From: a bacterium
GTDB taxonomy: Bacteria > SM23-81 > DAOVCL01
Length of the DNA stretch: 17,360 nt
Assembly: GCA_029932675.1 (NCBI GenBank)
Contig: JAOZPP010000075.1
Span: 1-17,360, forward strand
Reading direction: 5' to 3'
Made by a program: the position numbers and the translations under genes. Every line of letters starts with the position of its first letter. The first letter of the stretch is position 1. The notes under the pieces were generated by a model. The model searched no databases. It had not been told where the DNA came from and was given only the letters and a program-made list of their open reading frames with translations. Shown piece by piece: positions 1 to 7,003 of this stretch.

Positions 1-2
1 TC

Positions 3-299
3 ATCTTCTTGGGAACACCCGTTTGGGCTCTAAAGCCCACTCCAGCAATTAATGCGTTCATTCAGCAGGCCGATTTCAAGGGTAAGGAGGTCGTCCTCTT
101 TGCCACAATGGGTAGCTTTGGGGGAGAGAGCACGAATAGGATAATGGCGGAGAGGATAAGGGGAAAGGGGGGCAATGTCCTTGGTTCGTTTAGCATCAAG
201 ACCGGTGGGGTAAGGGCCGAGAGGATAGCTGAACAAGGAGAGGAGATTGGGCGGATATATAGGGATAGACAAGGCTATCTCCGTCCTGATAATCACTGA
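3..299 (+). CDS. Flavodoxin-like protein, 3' end only
   Basis: This is the C-terminal part of a gene whose start lies before the window; the frame is open from base 3 and stops with TGA at 297-299. The visible segment reads IFLGTPVWALKPTPAINAFI, then a hydrophobic strand (VVLFATMGSFGG), and ends about 70 residues later. A strand ending in GTPVW, then KPTPAINAF, then a second strand with a glycine-rich turn is the pattern of the second half of FMN-binding flavodoxins, where the W/GTP loop covers the flavin. A TTG at base 9 could act as a start, but a real flavodoxin needs the N-terminal phosphate-binding loop, so this is a truncated view and not a short gene. The next gene, 23 bp downstream, encodes a nitroreductase-family flavoprotein, which fits a small redox group. 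The family call is fairly secure; the partner is unknown. Confidence 0.75.
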   Translation: MFLGTPVWALKPTPAINAFIQQADFKGKEVVLFATMGSFGGESTNRIMAERIRGKGGNVLGSFSIKTGGVRAERIAEQGEEIGRIYRDRQGYLRPDNH

Positions 300-322
300 G
301 CAAGTTTGGAAAAGGAGCGGCT

Positions 323-1084
323 ATGTTGAGTAACCAGGTAATTGAAACGATGCTGGAGCGGAAGTCGATTCGTCAGTATAAGGATGAATCACCCTCTGAT
401 GAGGTGGTAAAGACCATCGTTCGAGCAGGCCAACAGGCTCCATTTGCCTCACAACTTTGTAGCCTGTTGCTCTCCCGCAGCAGGGAGAAGAACCCATTGG
501 GGGCCCCGCTCCTATTCACTCTCTGTGTCGACTTCCACAAGTTGGAACTTATTATGGCCCGCAGGAATTGGAAGATGGTTACAAATGACCTCTCCCTGTT
601 GATCTTTGGCATTCAAGATGCCTCCCTGATGGCCGAGAATATGGTCATTGCCGGGGAGAGCTTGGGATTGGGGAGTTGTTTCTTGGGGGATGCCCCTTAC
701 AAGGCGGCGCAGATCGCCAGGGAGTATAAGTTGCCCAAGAGGGTCTTCCCTTTGGTGCAGTTGGCGATGGGATATCCCGCGGAGAGCCCACCTCCTCGGC
801 CGCGCTATCCGATGGAATTTGTCCTTTTTGAAGGTGAGTACCCTAAATTCAGCGAGGAGACGATCAAAGAAGCGATGAGGCAGATGGACGATGGGTATTT
901 GGCTCAGGATTACTACCGTAAAGCGGACTATATGATCCCCTTGGAGGGAGGTCGCCCAGAGGAGTTTACCTTTGATAATTATGGGTGGACCGAACACATC
1001 TCTCGGAAGTGGGGGCAATGGTTTCCCTCGCCGCAGGACCTGTTGAAGCAGTTAGCGGAGTGCGGTTTCCGTATAGGAAGTTAG
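323..1084 (+). CDS. Nitroreductase-family FMN flavoprotein
   Basis: A 253-residue protein of the nitroreductase fold, which binds FMN and uses NAD(P)H to reduce nitro compounds, quinones or flavins. The N-terminal ERKSIRQYKDE (residues 12-22) is the usual R-R-S-x-R-x-F/Y phosphate-binding segment, followed by the helix with AGQQAPFASQ (35-44). Residues 97-125 (IQDASLMAENMVIAGESLGLGSCFLG) match the family's central helix and glycine turn, and LVQLAMGYPAE (144-154) is the typical late motif. About 90 residues follow that motif, longer than in minimal nitroreductases; this tail is rich in acidic and aromatic residues and has no motif I know. The ATG has a good Shine-Dalgarno, AAAGGAG at 311-317, five bases upstream. 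The preceding flavodoxin-like gene suggests a shared redox role. The natural substrate cannot be read from the sequence. Confidence 0.88.
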   Translation: MLSNQVIETMLERKSIRQYKDESPSDEVVKTIVRAGQQAPFASQLCSLLLSRSREKNPLGAPLLFTLCVDFHKLELIMARRNWKMVTNDLSLLIFGIQDASLMAENMVIAGESLGLGSCFLGDAPYKAAQIAREYKLPKRVFPLVQLAMGYPAESPPPRPRYPMEFVLFEGEYPKFSEETIKEAMRQMDDGYLAQDYYRKADYMIPLEGGRPEEFTFDNYGWTEHISRKWGQWFPSPQDLLKQLAECGFRIGS

Positions 1085-1104
1085 CCGCCTGCGGCGGGGT
1101 TTTT
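1085..1104 (+). terminator. Possible weak terminator or attenuator
   Basis: Directly after the nitroreductase stop, CCGCC (1085-1089) and GGCGG (1093-1097) form a 5-bp all-GC stem with loop TGC, followed by GG and five T (1100-1104). The shape is that of a short intrinsic terminator, but the stem is short and the next gene starts 16 bp later, so partial termination is the most that can be claimed. Confidence 0.3.
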
Positions 1105-1120
1105 GAAGGACAGGGTAAAA

Positions 1121-2329
1121 ATGGTAAATGCATTGGGGTTGATTTTTATCCTCCTGGCCAGGCTCTGGGTGATTACCCCTGATACCAGGCTCCAGGCGGT
1201 AATCGACAGCGCTCAAGCCGGGGATACGCTTCTCCTTAAGCCAGGTAGGTATGAAGCGGTTCCCAAACCCTACCGAGAGCCCATCTGCGGCAACTGTGTT
1301 GGACCACTTACCGAAGTGGATGCCACCGTTGGCTTCCATATCAAGGGGAAGCCCCTTGTGATCATCGGTGAAGATCGAGATAGCACCGTGCTCGCCACCA
1401 AGGGAGGCTATGGAATCCTCTTTGAAGAAAGTTATGGCTCGTATATCGGAAACCTCACGGTGACCGAGGGCATCCGGGACCCCGACGGTAAGGCAACTGA
1501 TGCCGCTCTGGTGGTAAAGAAGGGTCGGGTGACAGTAGAGAACCTTACCATTATTGATAACACCAGCAGGGTTGATACAGTGGTCGTAGGCATCGGTGGT
1601 ATATTCGGTAGGGAAGGGGCGGAGTTGTTCATCTTTAACAACCTTATCAGGAACAATGGATGGGATGGTGTAGCCCTTTACCGGGGGGCGTGCGCGGTGA
1701 TTGCCGATAACCTGATCGAAGGCGGTCGGGGGGCAGGCATTGGTATAACCTGGGATGCCACTGCCATCGTCTATCGGAACAGGATCTCCGGATACTGGAA
1801 GGGGATTGGGGCTTTCGGGGACTCCAGGGTAGTGGTGAGAAACAATGCCGTCTTTGATAATCTGGGTTGGGGCATCATTTGTACTGGCCATGCCTATATG
1901 GAGGTGGTCAACAACGTGATTTACCACAACGGCAACTGTGGGTTCGCTGGCTGGGAGGAGGCAGTGAGGGGAATTCTCAAAAACAACATCATCGCCCAGA
2001 ATGGTTGGAAGGAGGAATGGGTATGTCCCGGGGTGGGCGTGTGGATGAACGTCCCTTTAAGAGATTTCCCGGTTGAGTACAACGATGTCTGGGGGAACAA
2101 CGCAGGCAATTATGAGGGAATTGCGGATCAGACTGGGGTGAAGGGTAATATCTCCCGGGATCCCTCGTTTAAAGGTGATGGGACCTTTGGGTTGAAGTCT
2201 GGATCACCTTGCATAGATGCCGGGGACCCTAAAATCATCGACCCCAATGGGACCCGTTCAGATATGGGTTGGATTGGTGGCCCTCTTGCCGGGTGGCAAT
2301 CCAAGGGAACCAAACGATCTCAGAGGTGA
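1121..2329 (+). CDS. Exported right-handed beta-helix repeat protein
   Basis: A 402-residue protein when read from the ATG at 1121. A TTG at 1103 in the same frame adds six residues, but AAGGA at 1106-1110 sits at ribosome-binding distance from the ATG and would lie inside the longer version. The N-terminus (MVNALGLIFILLARLWVI) is a hydrophobic export signal. RLQAVIDSAQAGDTLLLKPG (23-42) is the classic entry to a pectate-lyase-like parallel beta-helix, and residues 75-330 are short repeats with regular asparagines (NNLIRNNGWDGVAL, NNAVFDNLGWGI, NNVIYHNGNCGF, NNIIAQNG). SPCIDAGDP (362-370) and RSDMGWIGGP (379-388) are the closing motifs common in this family. Such proteins bind or cleave polysaccharides, but no catalytic set could be identified. 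There is no type IX sorting tail, unlike the large protein at the other end of the window. Confidence 0.85.
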   Translation: MVNALGLIFILLARLWVITPDTRLQAVIDSAQAGDTLLLKPGRYEAVPKPYREPICGNCVGPLTEVDATVGFHIKGKPLVIIGEDRDSTVLATKGGYGILFEESYGSYIGNLTVTEGIRDPDGKATDAALVVKKGRVTVENLTIIDNTSRVDTVVVGIGGIFGREGAELFIFNNLIRNNGWDGVALYRGACAVIADNLIEGGRGAGIGITWDATAIVYRNRISGYWKGIGAFGDSRVVVRNNAVFDNLGWGIICTGHAYMEVVNNVIYHNGNCGFAGWEEAVRGILKNNIIAQNGWKEEWVCPGVGVWMNVPLRDFPVEYNDVWGNNAGNYEGIADQTGVKGNISRDPSFKGDGTFGLKSGSPCIDAGDPKIIDPNGTRSDMGWIGGPLAGWQSKGTKRSQR

Positions 2330-2355
2330 ATTTGAGTAAAAAAAGGAAGATAGGT

Positions 2356-4503
2356 ATGGGGAAGCCGAGAGGTAGGAAAAGCATAGGACTAAAGGTGGCG
2401 ATATCCCTCCTTGTTTCGGTTCTTTTGGAAAGTGGGGGGATTGTTCAAATCACACTCGCCAGGAAGGGGATCTCATATCCGGTAACAAAGAAAGTAACCC
2501 TCGTCGATACCCTGCATGGTGTGGTGGTCGAGGACCCCTTTCGTTGGCTGGAAAGGGATGAGGCACCAGAGGTAAGGGAGTGGGAGGATGCTCAGGAGGA
2601 ACTCACCCGCTCCATATTGGACTCCCTACCCGCCCACGCGGAGATATTGGCCCGGCTTAAGCAGTTGTGGACATATCCTAATCAGGGGGTGCCAGAAAGG
2701 TATGGCAACCGGTATTTCTTCTGGAGAACCGATGGGGTTCAAGACCACTGGGTTTTCTGTGTGCAGGAAAGCTTAGGGGGAAAGTCTAAGGTGCTCATCG
2801 ATCCGAATGGCTTGAGCAAAGAGAAATCCCTTTCCCTTGATTATGCCCAACCATCAGAGGATGGCGAGTTGGTGGCCTATGGACTGTCGGAGGAGGGGCG
2901 GGAGAACCCCGTTCTCCGGGTCCTCAAGGTGAAGACAGGGGAGGTTCTGCCAGATAGCCTGGGAGGTTGGCGACAAGGTGGGGTCTCCTGGACCCACGAT
3001 AACAAGGGGTTCTTTTACAGCAGAAATCCCATGCCGGGAAGTGTGCCTCAGGGTGATGAGGTCTACTATCGTCAGGTCTATTATCACCGGTTAGGTGCTC
3101 GGCCCAGTGAGGACTTGCTTATATTCTCCTACCCGGAGAAGAAGGAGGTCTGGTGTGGGGTTAGCGTCTCCGAAGATGGGCGCTACCTGCTGGCCTATGC
3201 CGCTTTTGGCAAGGGAAATGAGCTCTGGGTAAAGGATCTCCTGCAAGGCGGGGACTTTCTTCCCATTGCCACTGGTTTCGAGAATAGCTACACAGGCTCC
3301 ATAATAGAGGGCAAGCTCATCTTACAGACCGATTGGAAGGCACCTCACGGCAGGGTCTTCTTGGTAGACCTCACCAATCGGGCAAGGGAGAACTGGAAGG
3401 AGATCATCCCAGAGCAGGATGATGTGCTTGAGGACTGTGAGCCGATTGCTGGAAAGTTATATGTTCTCTACACCCATAATACCTACACGAGGTTGCAGAT
3501 CTTTACCTTAGAGGGGGAGTTTAAAAGGGAGATAAAACTCCCTACCCTTGGATCGGCGAGAGTTTACGGAAGATGGAAGGGTAAGGAGGTTTTTGTTACC
3601 TTCTCCTCTTTTGCCTTCCCCCCGGTGATCTATCGATACGACTTCGACCGGGATACCCTTGAAGAGTTCTACCGTGCTCCCATAAAGGCGGATGTTTCCG
3701 ATGTCGTTGTAAAACAGGTTTGGTATAAATCCAAGGATGGCACGCAGATTCCAATGTATATTCTTTACAAAAAGGATATAGTGCTGGATGATAAAAACCC
3801 AACCTTGTTGGTTGGATACGGTGGGTTTCGGATAAGTATGAAACCGTATTTCTCCTCTAATTTGATCCTTTGGCTGGAGAGGGGTGGAGTTTATGCTCTT
3901 CCAGCAATCCGTGGTGGTGGTGAATTTGGTGAGCAGTGGCATAGGGCGGGAATGTTGGGGAATAAGCAAAATGTATTTGATGACTTTATTGCCGCTGCGG
4001 AGTGGTTGATCAGAAATCACTACACGGCTCCGGAGAGATTGGCCATCAGGGGGGGCAGCAATGGTGGCCTCTTGGTGGGGGCTGTGGAGGTGCAACGCCC
4101 AGAGCTATTTAAAGCGGTTATCTGTCAGGTGCCCCTTTTGGATATGTTGCGCTACCATCTCTTTTCGATAGCCCGCTACTGGATTGCTGAATATGGATGT
4201 GCAGAAAACCCAGAGCAGTTTAAATACCTCCTGGCCTATTCACCCTATCATAATGTGAGGGAGGGGGTAGGGTATCCAGCCACCTTAATTGTGGCTGGGG
4301 CTAAAGATGCGCGGGTCGACCCAATGCACGCCAGGAAGATGACTGCCAGGCTCCAAGAGGCAACATCAGGTGATGGCCCTATACTTCTTTCCATCCGCCG
4401 AAAGTCGGGCCATGGAGTGGAGATGGCTAAAAGTAGGGCAATGAAGGAGGAGGCGGACATCTGGACATTTCTGATGTGGCAGTTAGGTATGTTAGAGAAT
4501 TGA
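2356..4503 (+). CDS. Prolyl oligopeptidase, S9A family, exported
   Basis: A 715-residue serine peptidase that cuts short peptides after proline. The N-terminal propeller opens with YPVTKKVTLVDTLHGVVVEDPFRWLE (41-66), a hallmark of S9A. The C-terminal alpha/beta-hydrolase domain holds the triad: Ser568 in GGSNGG, Asp651 in AKDARVDP (with Arg653 matching the substrate-binding Arg of porcine POP), and His686 in SGHG. The size matches the family (about 700). The start is set at ATG 2356: a purine-rich AGGA lies about 10 bases upstream and a basic, then hydrophobic signal follows (KPRGRKSIGLKVAISLLVSVLL), with possible cleavage after TLA35. The open frame reaches back to TTG 2269 inside the beta-helix gene, which I reject as start. 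The signal places the enzyme in the periplasm or outside. The gap to the gene before is 26 bp; the next gene overlaps. Confidence 0.95.
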   Translation: MGKPRGRKSIGLKVAISLLVSVLLESGGIVQITLARKGISYPVTKKVTLVDTLHGVVVEDPFRWLERDEAPEVREWEDAQEELTRSILDSLPAHAEILARLKQLWTYPNQGVPERYGNRYFFWRTDGVQDHWVFCVQESLGGKSKVLIDPNGLSKEKSLSLDYAQPSEDGELVAYGLSEEGRENPVLRVLKVKTGEVLPDSLGGWRQGGVSWTHDNKGFFYSRNPMPGSVPQGDEVYYRQVYYHRLGARPSEDLLIFSYPEKKEVWCGVSVSEDGRYLLAYAAFGKGNELWVKDLLQGGDFLPIATGFENSYTGSIIEGKLILQTDWKAPHGRVFLVDLTNRARENWKEIIPEQDDVLEDCEPIAGKLYVLYTHNTYTRLQIFTLEGEFKREIKLPTLGSARVYGRWKGKEVFVTFSSFAFPPVIYRYDFDRDTLEEFYRAPIKADVSDVVVKQVWYKSKDGTQIPMYILYKKDIVLDDKNPTLLVGYGGFRISMKPYFSSNLILWLERGGVYALPAIRGGGEFGEQWHRAGMLGNKQNVFDDFIAAAEWLIRNHYTAPERLAIRGGSNGGLLVGAVEVQRPELFKAVICQVPLLDMLRYHLFSIARYWIAEYGCAENPEQFKYLLAYSPYHNVREGVGYPATLIVAGAKDARVDPMHARKMTARLQEATSGDGPILLSIRRKSGHGVEMAKSRAMKEEADIWTFLMWQLGMLEN

Positions 4504-5135
4504 GAGGAAAACTTTGGTTGCTAATGGGGTTCGGTTCCCTCCTCCTTGGCTTGATGGCAGACGGCTGTTTTACCAACTTTCAGACGGCGAGGACGGTGGA
4601 GGGGACAAGCATCACCCTGGGTTGGCAGAGGTTTCTCCAGCGAGAAGGCCATTGGGTGGATTACTACTTGCTGATGTCCAGGTTTGGCCGGGCAGCAAGA
4701 AGGGGTAGGTTCGGATATGATGTGGGGATGAGGGCTGTGCTCATCTACAATCCGTGGAAGAAAGGGAACCCCTTTGGTCCCACCATGTTGGAGGACTTCA
4801 AGCTACAGTTTCCCGCAAACAGGGTTGTGGACTTTGCAGTTGATGCGGAGTTCTGGGGGATCTTCCCGATGAATCTCTCCATCCTGGTCAGCAAGGATCT
4901 ATGGCATAGGGTAAGTCCCTATTGTGAGTTTGAGGCTAAGGGAATACTATTGAACCTTCAATGGGAGGAAGATTGGACGATCTATATGCCCAGCCTAATC
5001 TATGGACTGGAGGTGAGGCTCTCTAAGGGTTCATTCATCTATTTAGAGGGGGAAAGATGGTTAGGAAAAGGGCTGAAGGAAAATTACCTCTTTGGAATTG
5101 CCTATAGACATCATCTCCATAGAAGGCGCCGATAA
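4500..5135 (+). CDS. Small lipoprotein or beta-barrel-like protein, unknown
   Basis: I do not recognise a named family. The start is uncertain. TTG 4500 overlaps the peptidase stop as TTGA and gives 211 residues with a short basic end, a hydrophobic core and a cysteine (RGKLWLLMGFGSLLLGLMADGC), a plausible though imperfect lipobox. GTG at 4476 would add eight residues inside the peptidase gene, and ATG 4524 is a shorter option; none has a strong ribosome-binding site. After the cysteine the chain alternates polar and hydrophobic residues with many aromatics (for example FAVDAEFWGIFPMNLSILVS, LLNLQWEEDWTIYM, GSFIYLEGERWLGKG, YLFGIAYRH). This is typical of outer-membrane beta-strands, but the protein ends in a basic HHLHRRRR run and not in an aromatic residue. 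An outer-membrane-associated structural role is an inference. Confidence 0.6.
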   Translation: MRGKLWLLMGFGSLLLGLMADGCFTNFQTARTVEGTSITLGWQRFLQREGHWVDYYLLMSRFGRAARRGRFGYDVGMRAVLIYNPWKKGNPFGPTMLEDFKLQFPANRVVDFAVDAEFWGIFPMNLSILVSKDLWHRVSPYCEFEAKGILLNLQWEEDWTIYMPSLIYGLEVRLSKGSFIYLEGERWLGKGLKENYLFGIAYRHHLHRRRR

Positions 5136-5146
5136 AAGGAGGTTTT

Positions 5147-5677
5147 ATGAAGGTTGGAGTCTTGAGTGACAGCCATGGGGAGTTAGGTAACTTGAGGAAG
5201 GCGGCCAAGATATTGGCCAACCAAACCGATCTCATTGTGCACCTTGGGGATGATTGGGATGACTGCCGGGTGCTTGAGGAGAGGGGTTCGAAATTCATCA
5301 GGGTTCCTGGGGTCTTCAGCAGTTACTATCAGGACCCTCAGATCCCCAACCGAAGGATAGAGGATTTCGAGGGCTGGAGGGTTCTCCTTACCCATTCCCC
5401 TTCCAGCCATAAGAATGACCTCCCTCAAGATGAGGACCCGGAGGATATCGTCGCTGCAGAAAGGGTTGATGTTGTCCTTTATGGCCATACCCACATCCCC
5501 AAAATTGAGGAATTGCATGGGACTTTGTGGGTAAACCCAGGCCATCTGAAATCTGAGGACAAGAAGGGACATCCCCCCAGCTACGCCCTCTTAGACTTTC
5601 ATCCCGAGGGGGTGCAGGCTAAAATAATCGGCCTGGAGGAAGGGGGGATCCTTCTCACCAGGTCCTTTCACAGATGA
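5147..5677 (+). CDS. YfcE/MJ0936-like metallophosphoesterase
   Basis: A 176-residue calcineurin-like phosphoesterase of the small YfcE type, which hydrolyses phosphodiesters with two metal ions. Visible metal-site motifs are SDSHG (Asp8, His10), GDDWD (Asp35, Asp38), LLTHSPS (His83) and YGHTHIP (His114, His116), with NPGH further on. The usual GN(H/C)(D/E) block is absent: the expected place reads VPGVFSSYYQD (53-63), so the asparagine ligand of metal 2 is missing. The enzyme may use a different ligand or substrate. The start is secure: AGGAGG at 5137-5142 lies four bases before the ATG. The stop overlaps the next start as ATGA (5674-5677), so the two genes are probably translated together. 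The protein has no signal peptide and should be cytoplasmic. The physiological substrate is unknown. Confidence 0.87.
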   Translation: MKVGVLSDSHGELGNLRKAAKILANQTDLIVHLGDDWDDCRVLEERGSKFIRVPGVFSSYYQDPQIPNRRIEDFEGWRVLLTHSPSSHKNDLPQDEDPEDIVAAERVDVVLYGHTHIPKIEELHGTLWVNPGHLKSEDKKGHPPSYALLDFHPEGVQAKIIGLEEGGILLTRSFHR

Positions 5678-6813
5678 AGACCCTCACGCTAAAGGAGCTT
5701 AACCGAATCACCCTTTCCAAGCACTATCTAATCTCCAAATCGGACGAGGTCTTAGAGGTAATCTCCCGTATCTGTGGGCTTAATGCCCAGGTAGCACCCT
5801 CCCCTTATCTCTCCCTCTGGAACAGGGTCTCCGGTTTTGCGAAGGTTGCCTTGGAGAAGGAGCTGTATGGGACAAAAAGGACTATCAAGTCCTGGTTTAT
5901 GCGCGGGACGGTACATATCATTCCCACCGATGAGTATCCCATCTACCGCAATGCCCTCAAGCGGAGTATGCTCAGGGATTGGAATCGCACCCTGGAAAGG
6001 GTCGGCGGACCCTCTCCACCAGAGGTTGCCGAGCTTATCAAGGGGATACTTGAAGCCTTGGAGGAAGATCCACTTACCAAGAGGGAAGTGGGGGAGAAGA
6101 TGGGAGAGCTCCTAGCTCGCTATGAGGAAAGGGAGGGGAGGAGGCTGCTGAGCAGGACGATCAGGGGGCTAAGCTACCAAGGGCTTCTCTGTCATGCCCA
6201 GCCCACCGGGCCTTGGTATCACTTTAGGGAGAACCGCTTTGCCCGCATCGATAGGTGGTTCCACCCTTTAAAGGAGATTGATGAAAACCAGGCCAAAAGG
6301 GAACTCCTCCTGAGGTACTTCCGGGGGTATGGGCCGGCCACCGTCCAGGATTTCGCCTATTGGGCAGGATTAAGGGTCTCTGAAGCCAGGGGAGCATTAG
6401 CACTGGCTCGTGATGAATTAGTGGAAGTCGAGGTTGAGGGCGCCCAGGGGCAGTTCTGGAGTTTAGAAGAGGATTTAGATGGAGGCCAATTCGATGAACC
6501 CCCTCCTCACCTCCTCCCTGCCTTTGATCCTCTTCTTATGGGCCATAAGGATAAGTCCCGCATCCTCAATCCTGGTTATAAATCGAGAGTCTTTCTCCCC
6601 TTGGCCGATGTGGCCCCGGTAATTTTGGTAGGGGGGATGGTGGTCGGGACCTGGAGCCATAAGAAAGGGAAGGACCACCTGATAATGGAGATCTGCCCGT
6701 TCAATGGGATCGGGGGTGAGCAGCTAAGCCAGGTAAGGGCGGAAGCAGAAGCCCTATCCGCCTTTATGGGGTTTGGACCACTGAGCTTGGAGGTTAAATT
6801 AAAAACCCCCTAA
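5674..6813 (+). CDS. Winged-helix HTH_42 protein, AlkZ/AlkX-like DNA glycosylase family
   Basis: A 379-residue member of the HTH_42 superfamily, whose studied members (Streptomyces AlkZ, E. coli AlkX/YcaQ) remove alkylated bases or unhook DNA crosslinks using winged-helix domains. Family marks seen are the N-terminal RICGLNAQVAPSPYLSLW (32-49), SWFMRGTVHII (73-83), FRGYGPATVQDFAYWAG (216-232), PAFDPLLMGHKDKSRIL (282-298) and the late GTW (325-327). AlkZ uses a Q-x-Q pair (Gln37, Gln39) and AlkX a Q-x-D pair; this protein has Asn37-Ala-Gln39, so the first catalytic position differs. Activity therefore cannot be assumed. The start ATG overlaps the preceding stop as ATGA. It is the last gene of the plus-strand run, which ends in the hairpin at 6960-6996. 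Many genomes label this family only as winged helix DNA-binding domain-containing protein. Confidence 0.85.
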   Translation: MKTLTLKELNRITLSKHYLISKSDEVLEVISRICGLNAQVAPSPYLSLWNRVSGFAKVALEKELYGTKRTIKSWFMRGTVHIIPTDEYPIYRNALKRSMLRDWNRTLERVGGPSPPEVAELIKGILEALEEDPLTKREVGEKMGELLARYEEREGRRLLSRTIRGLSYQGLLCHAQPTGPWYHFRENRFARIDRWFHPLKEIDENQAKRELLLRYFRGYGPATVQDFAYWAGLRVSEARGALALARDELVEVEVEGAQGQFWSLEEDLDGGQFDEPPPHLLPAFDPLLMGHKDKSRILNPGYKSRVFLPLADVAPVILVGGMVVGTWSHKKGKDHLIMEICPFNGIGGEQLSQVRAEAEALSAFMGFGPLSLEVKLKTP

Positions 6814-6842
6814 ACCGCATGGACGAATCTGTGGAGGACTAA

Positions 6843-6950
6843 AACCGGGCGAAGCAATCCGAGCAGGCGGAGGATTGCGGAGCGCCGTAGGGCCGGTGAG
6901 GCCCTCTGGAGAAGTTAGCGACCGTAAGGGAGCTAAGTTCGTTTTCGGTT
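6843..6950. repeat. Palindrome-rich stretch, possible structured RNA or dispersed repeat
   Basis: No gene fits between 6814 and 7003, but this part holds several complementary arms in a row. GCAATCC (6854-6860) pairs with GGATTGC (6872-6878), and GGCG (6848-6851) with CGCC (6883-6886) can extend that stem. AGGGCC (6889-6894) pairs with GGCCCT (6900-6905). GAAGTTAGC (6911-6919) pairs with GCTAAGTTC (6932-6940) with one G-G mismatch. The outer AACCG (6843-6847) and CGGTT (6946-6950) could close the whole as a multi-branched fold. On the plus strand it would be the 3' untranslated end of the HTH_42 gene. It could equally be a dispersed intergenic palindromic repeat; I match it to no known RNA family. 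Confidence 0.4.
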
Positions 6951-6959
6951 GTAATAACC

Positions 6960-6996
6960 AACCAAAAGGGGAGCCAAAGGGGCTCCCCTTTTGGTT
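6960..6996. terminator. Bidirectional terminator hairpin
   Basis: AACCAAAAGGGGAGCC (6960-6975) and its exact complement (6981-6996) form a 16-bp stem with a five-base loop, AAAGG. The hairpin lies between two convergent genes, the HTH_42 gene ending at 6813 and the acetate kinase gene ending at 7004. T-rich arm ends are present in both directions, though there is no long T run. It probably ends transcripts from both sides. Confidence 0.8.
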
Positions 6997-7003
6997 TCCA
7001 CGG

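Noticed and set aside
512-1018. 168-residue open frame on the minus strand opposite the nitroreductase gene
   Set aside because: It mirrors a secure gene, shows no family motif and has no ribosome-binding site; the same holds for the 291-residue frame at 1052-1927.
2269-2355. Upstream TTG start for the prolyl oligopeptidase inside the beta-helix gene
   Set aside because: It would put about 29 extra residues before a clear signal peptide; ATG 2356 begins right at the basic end of that signal.
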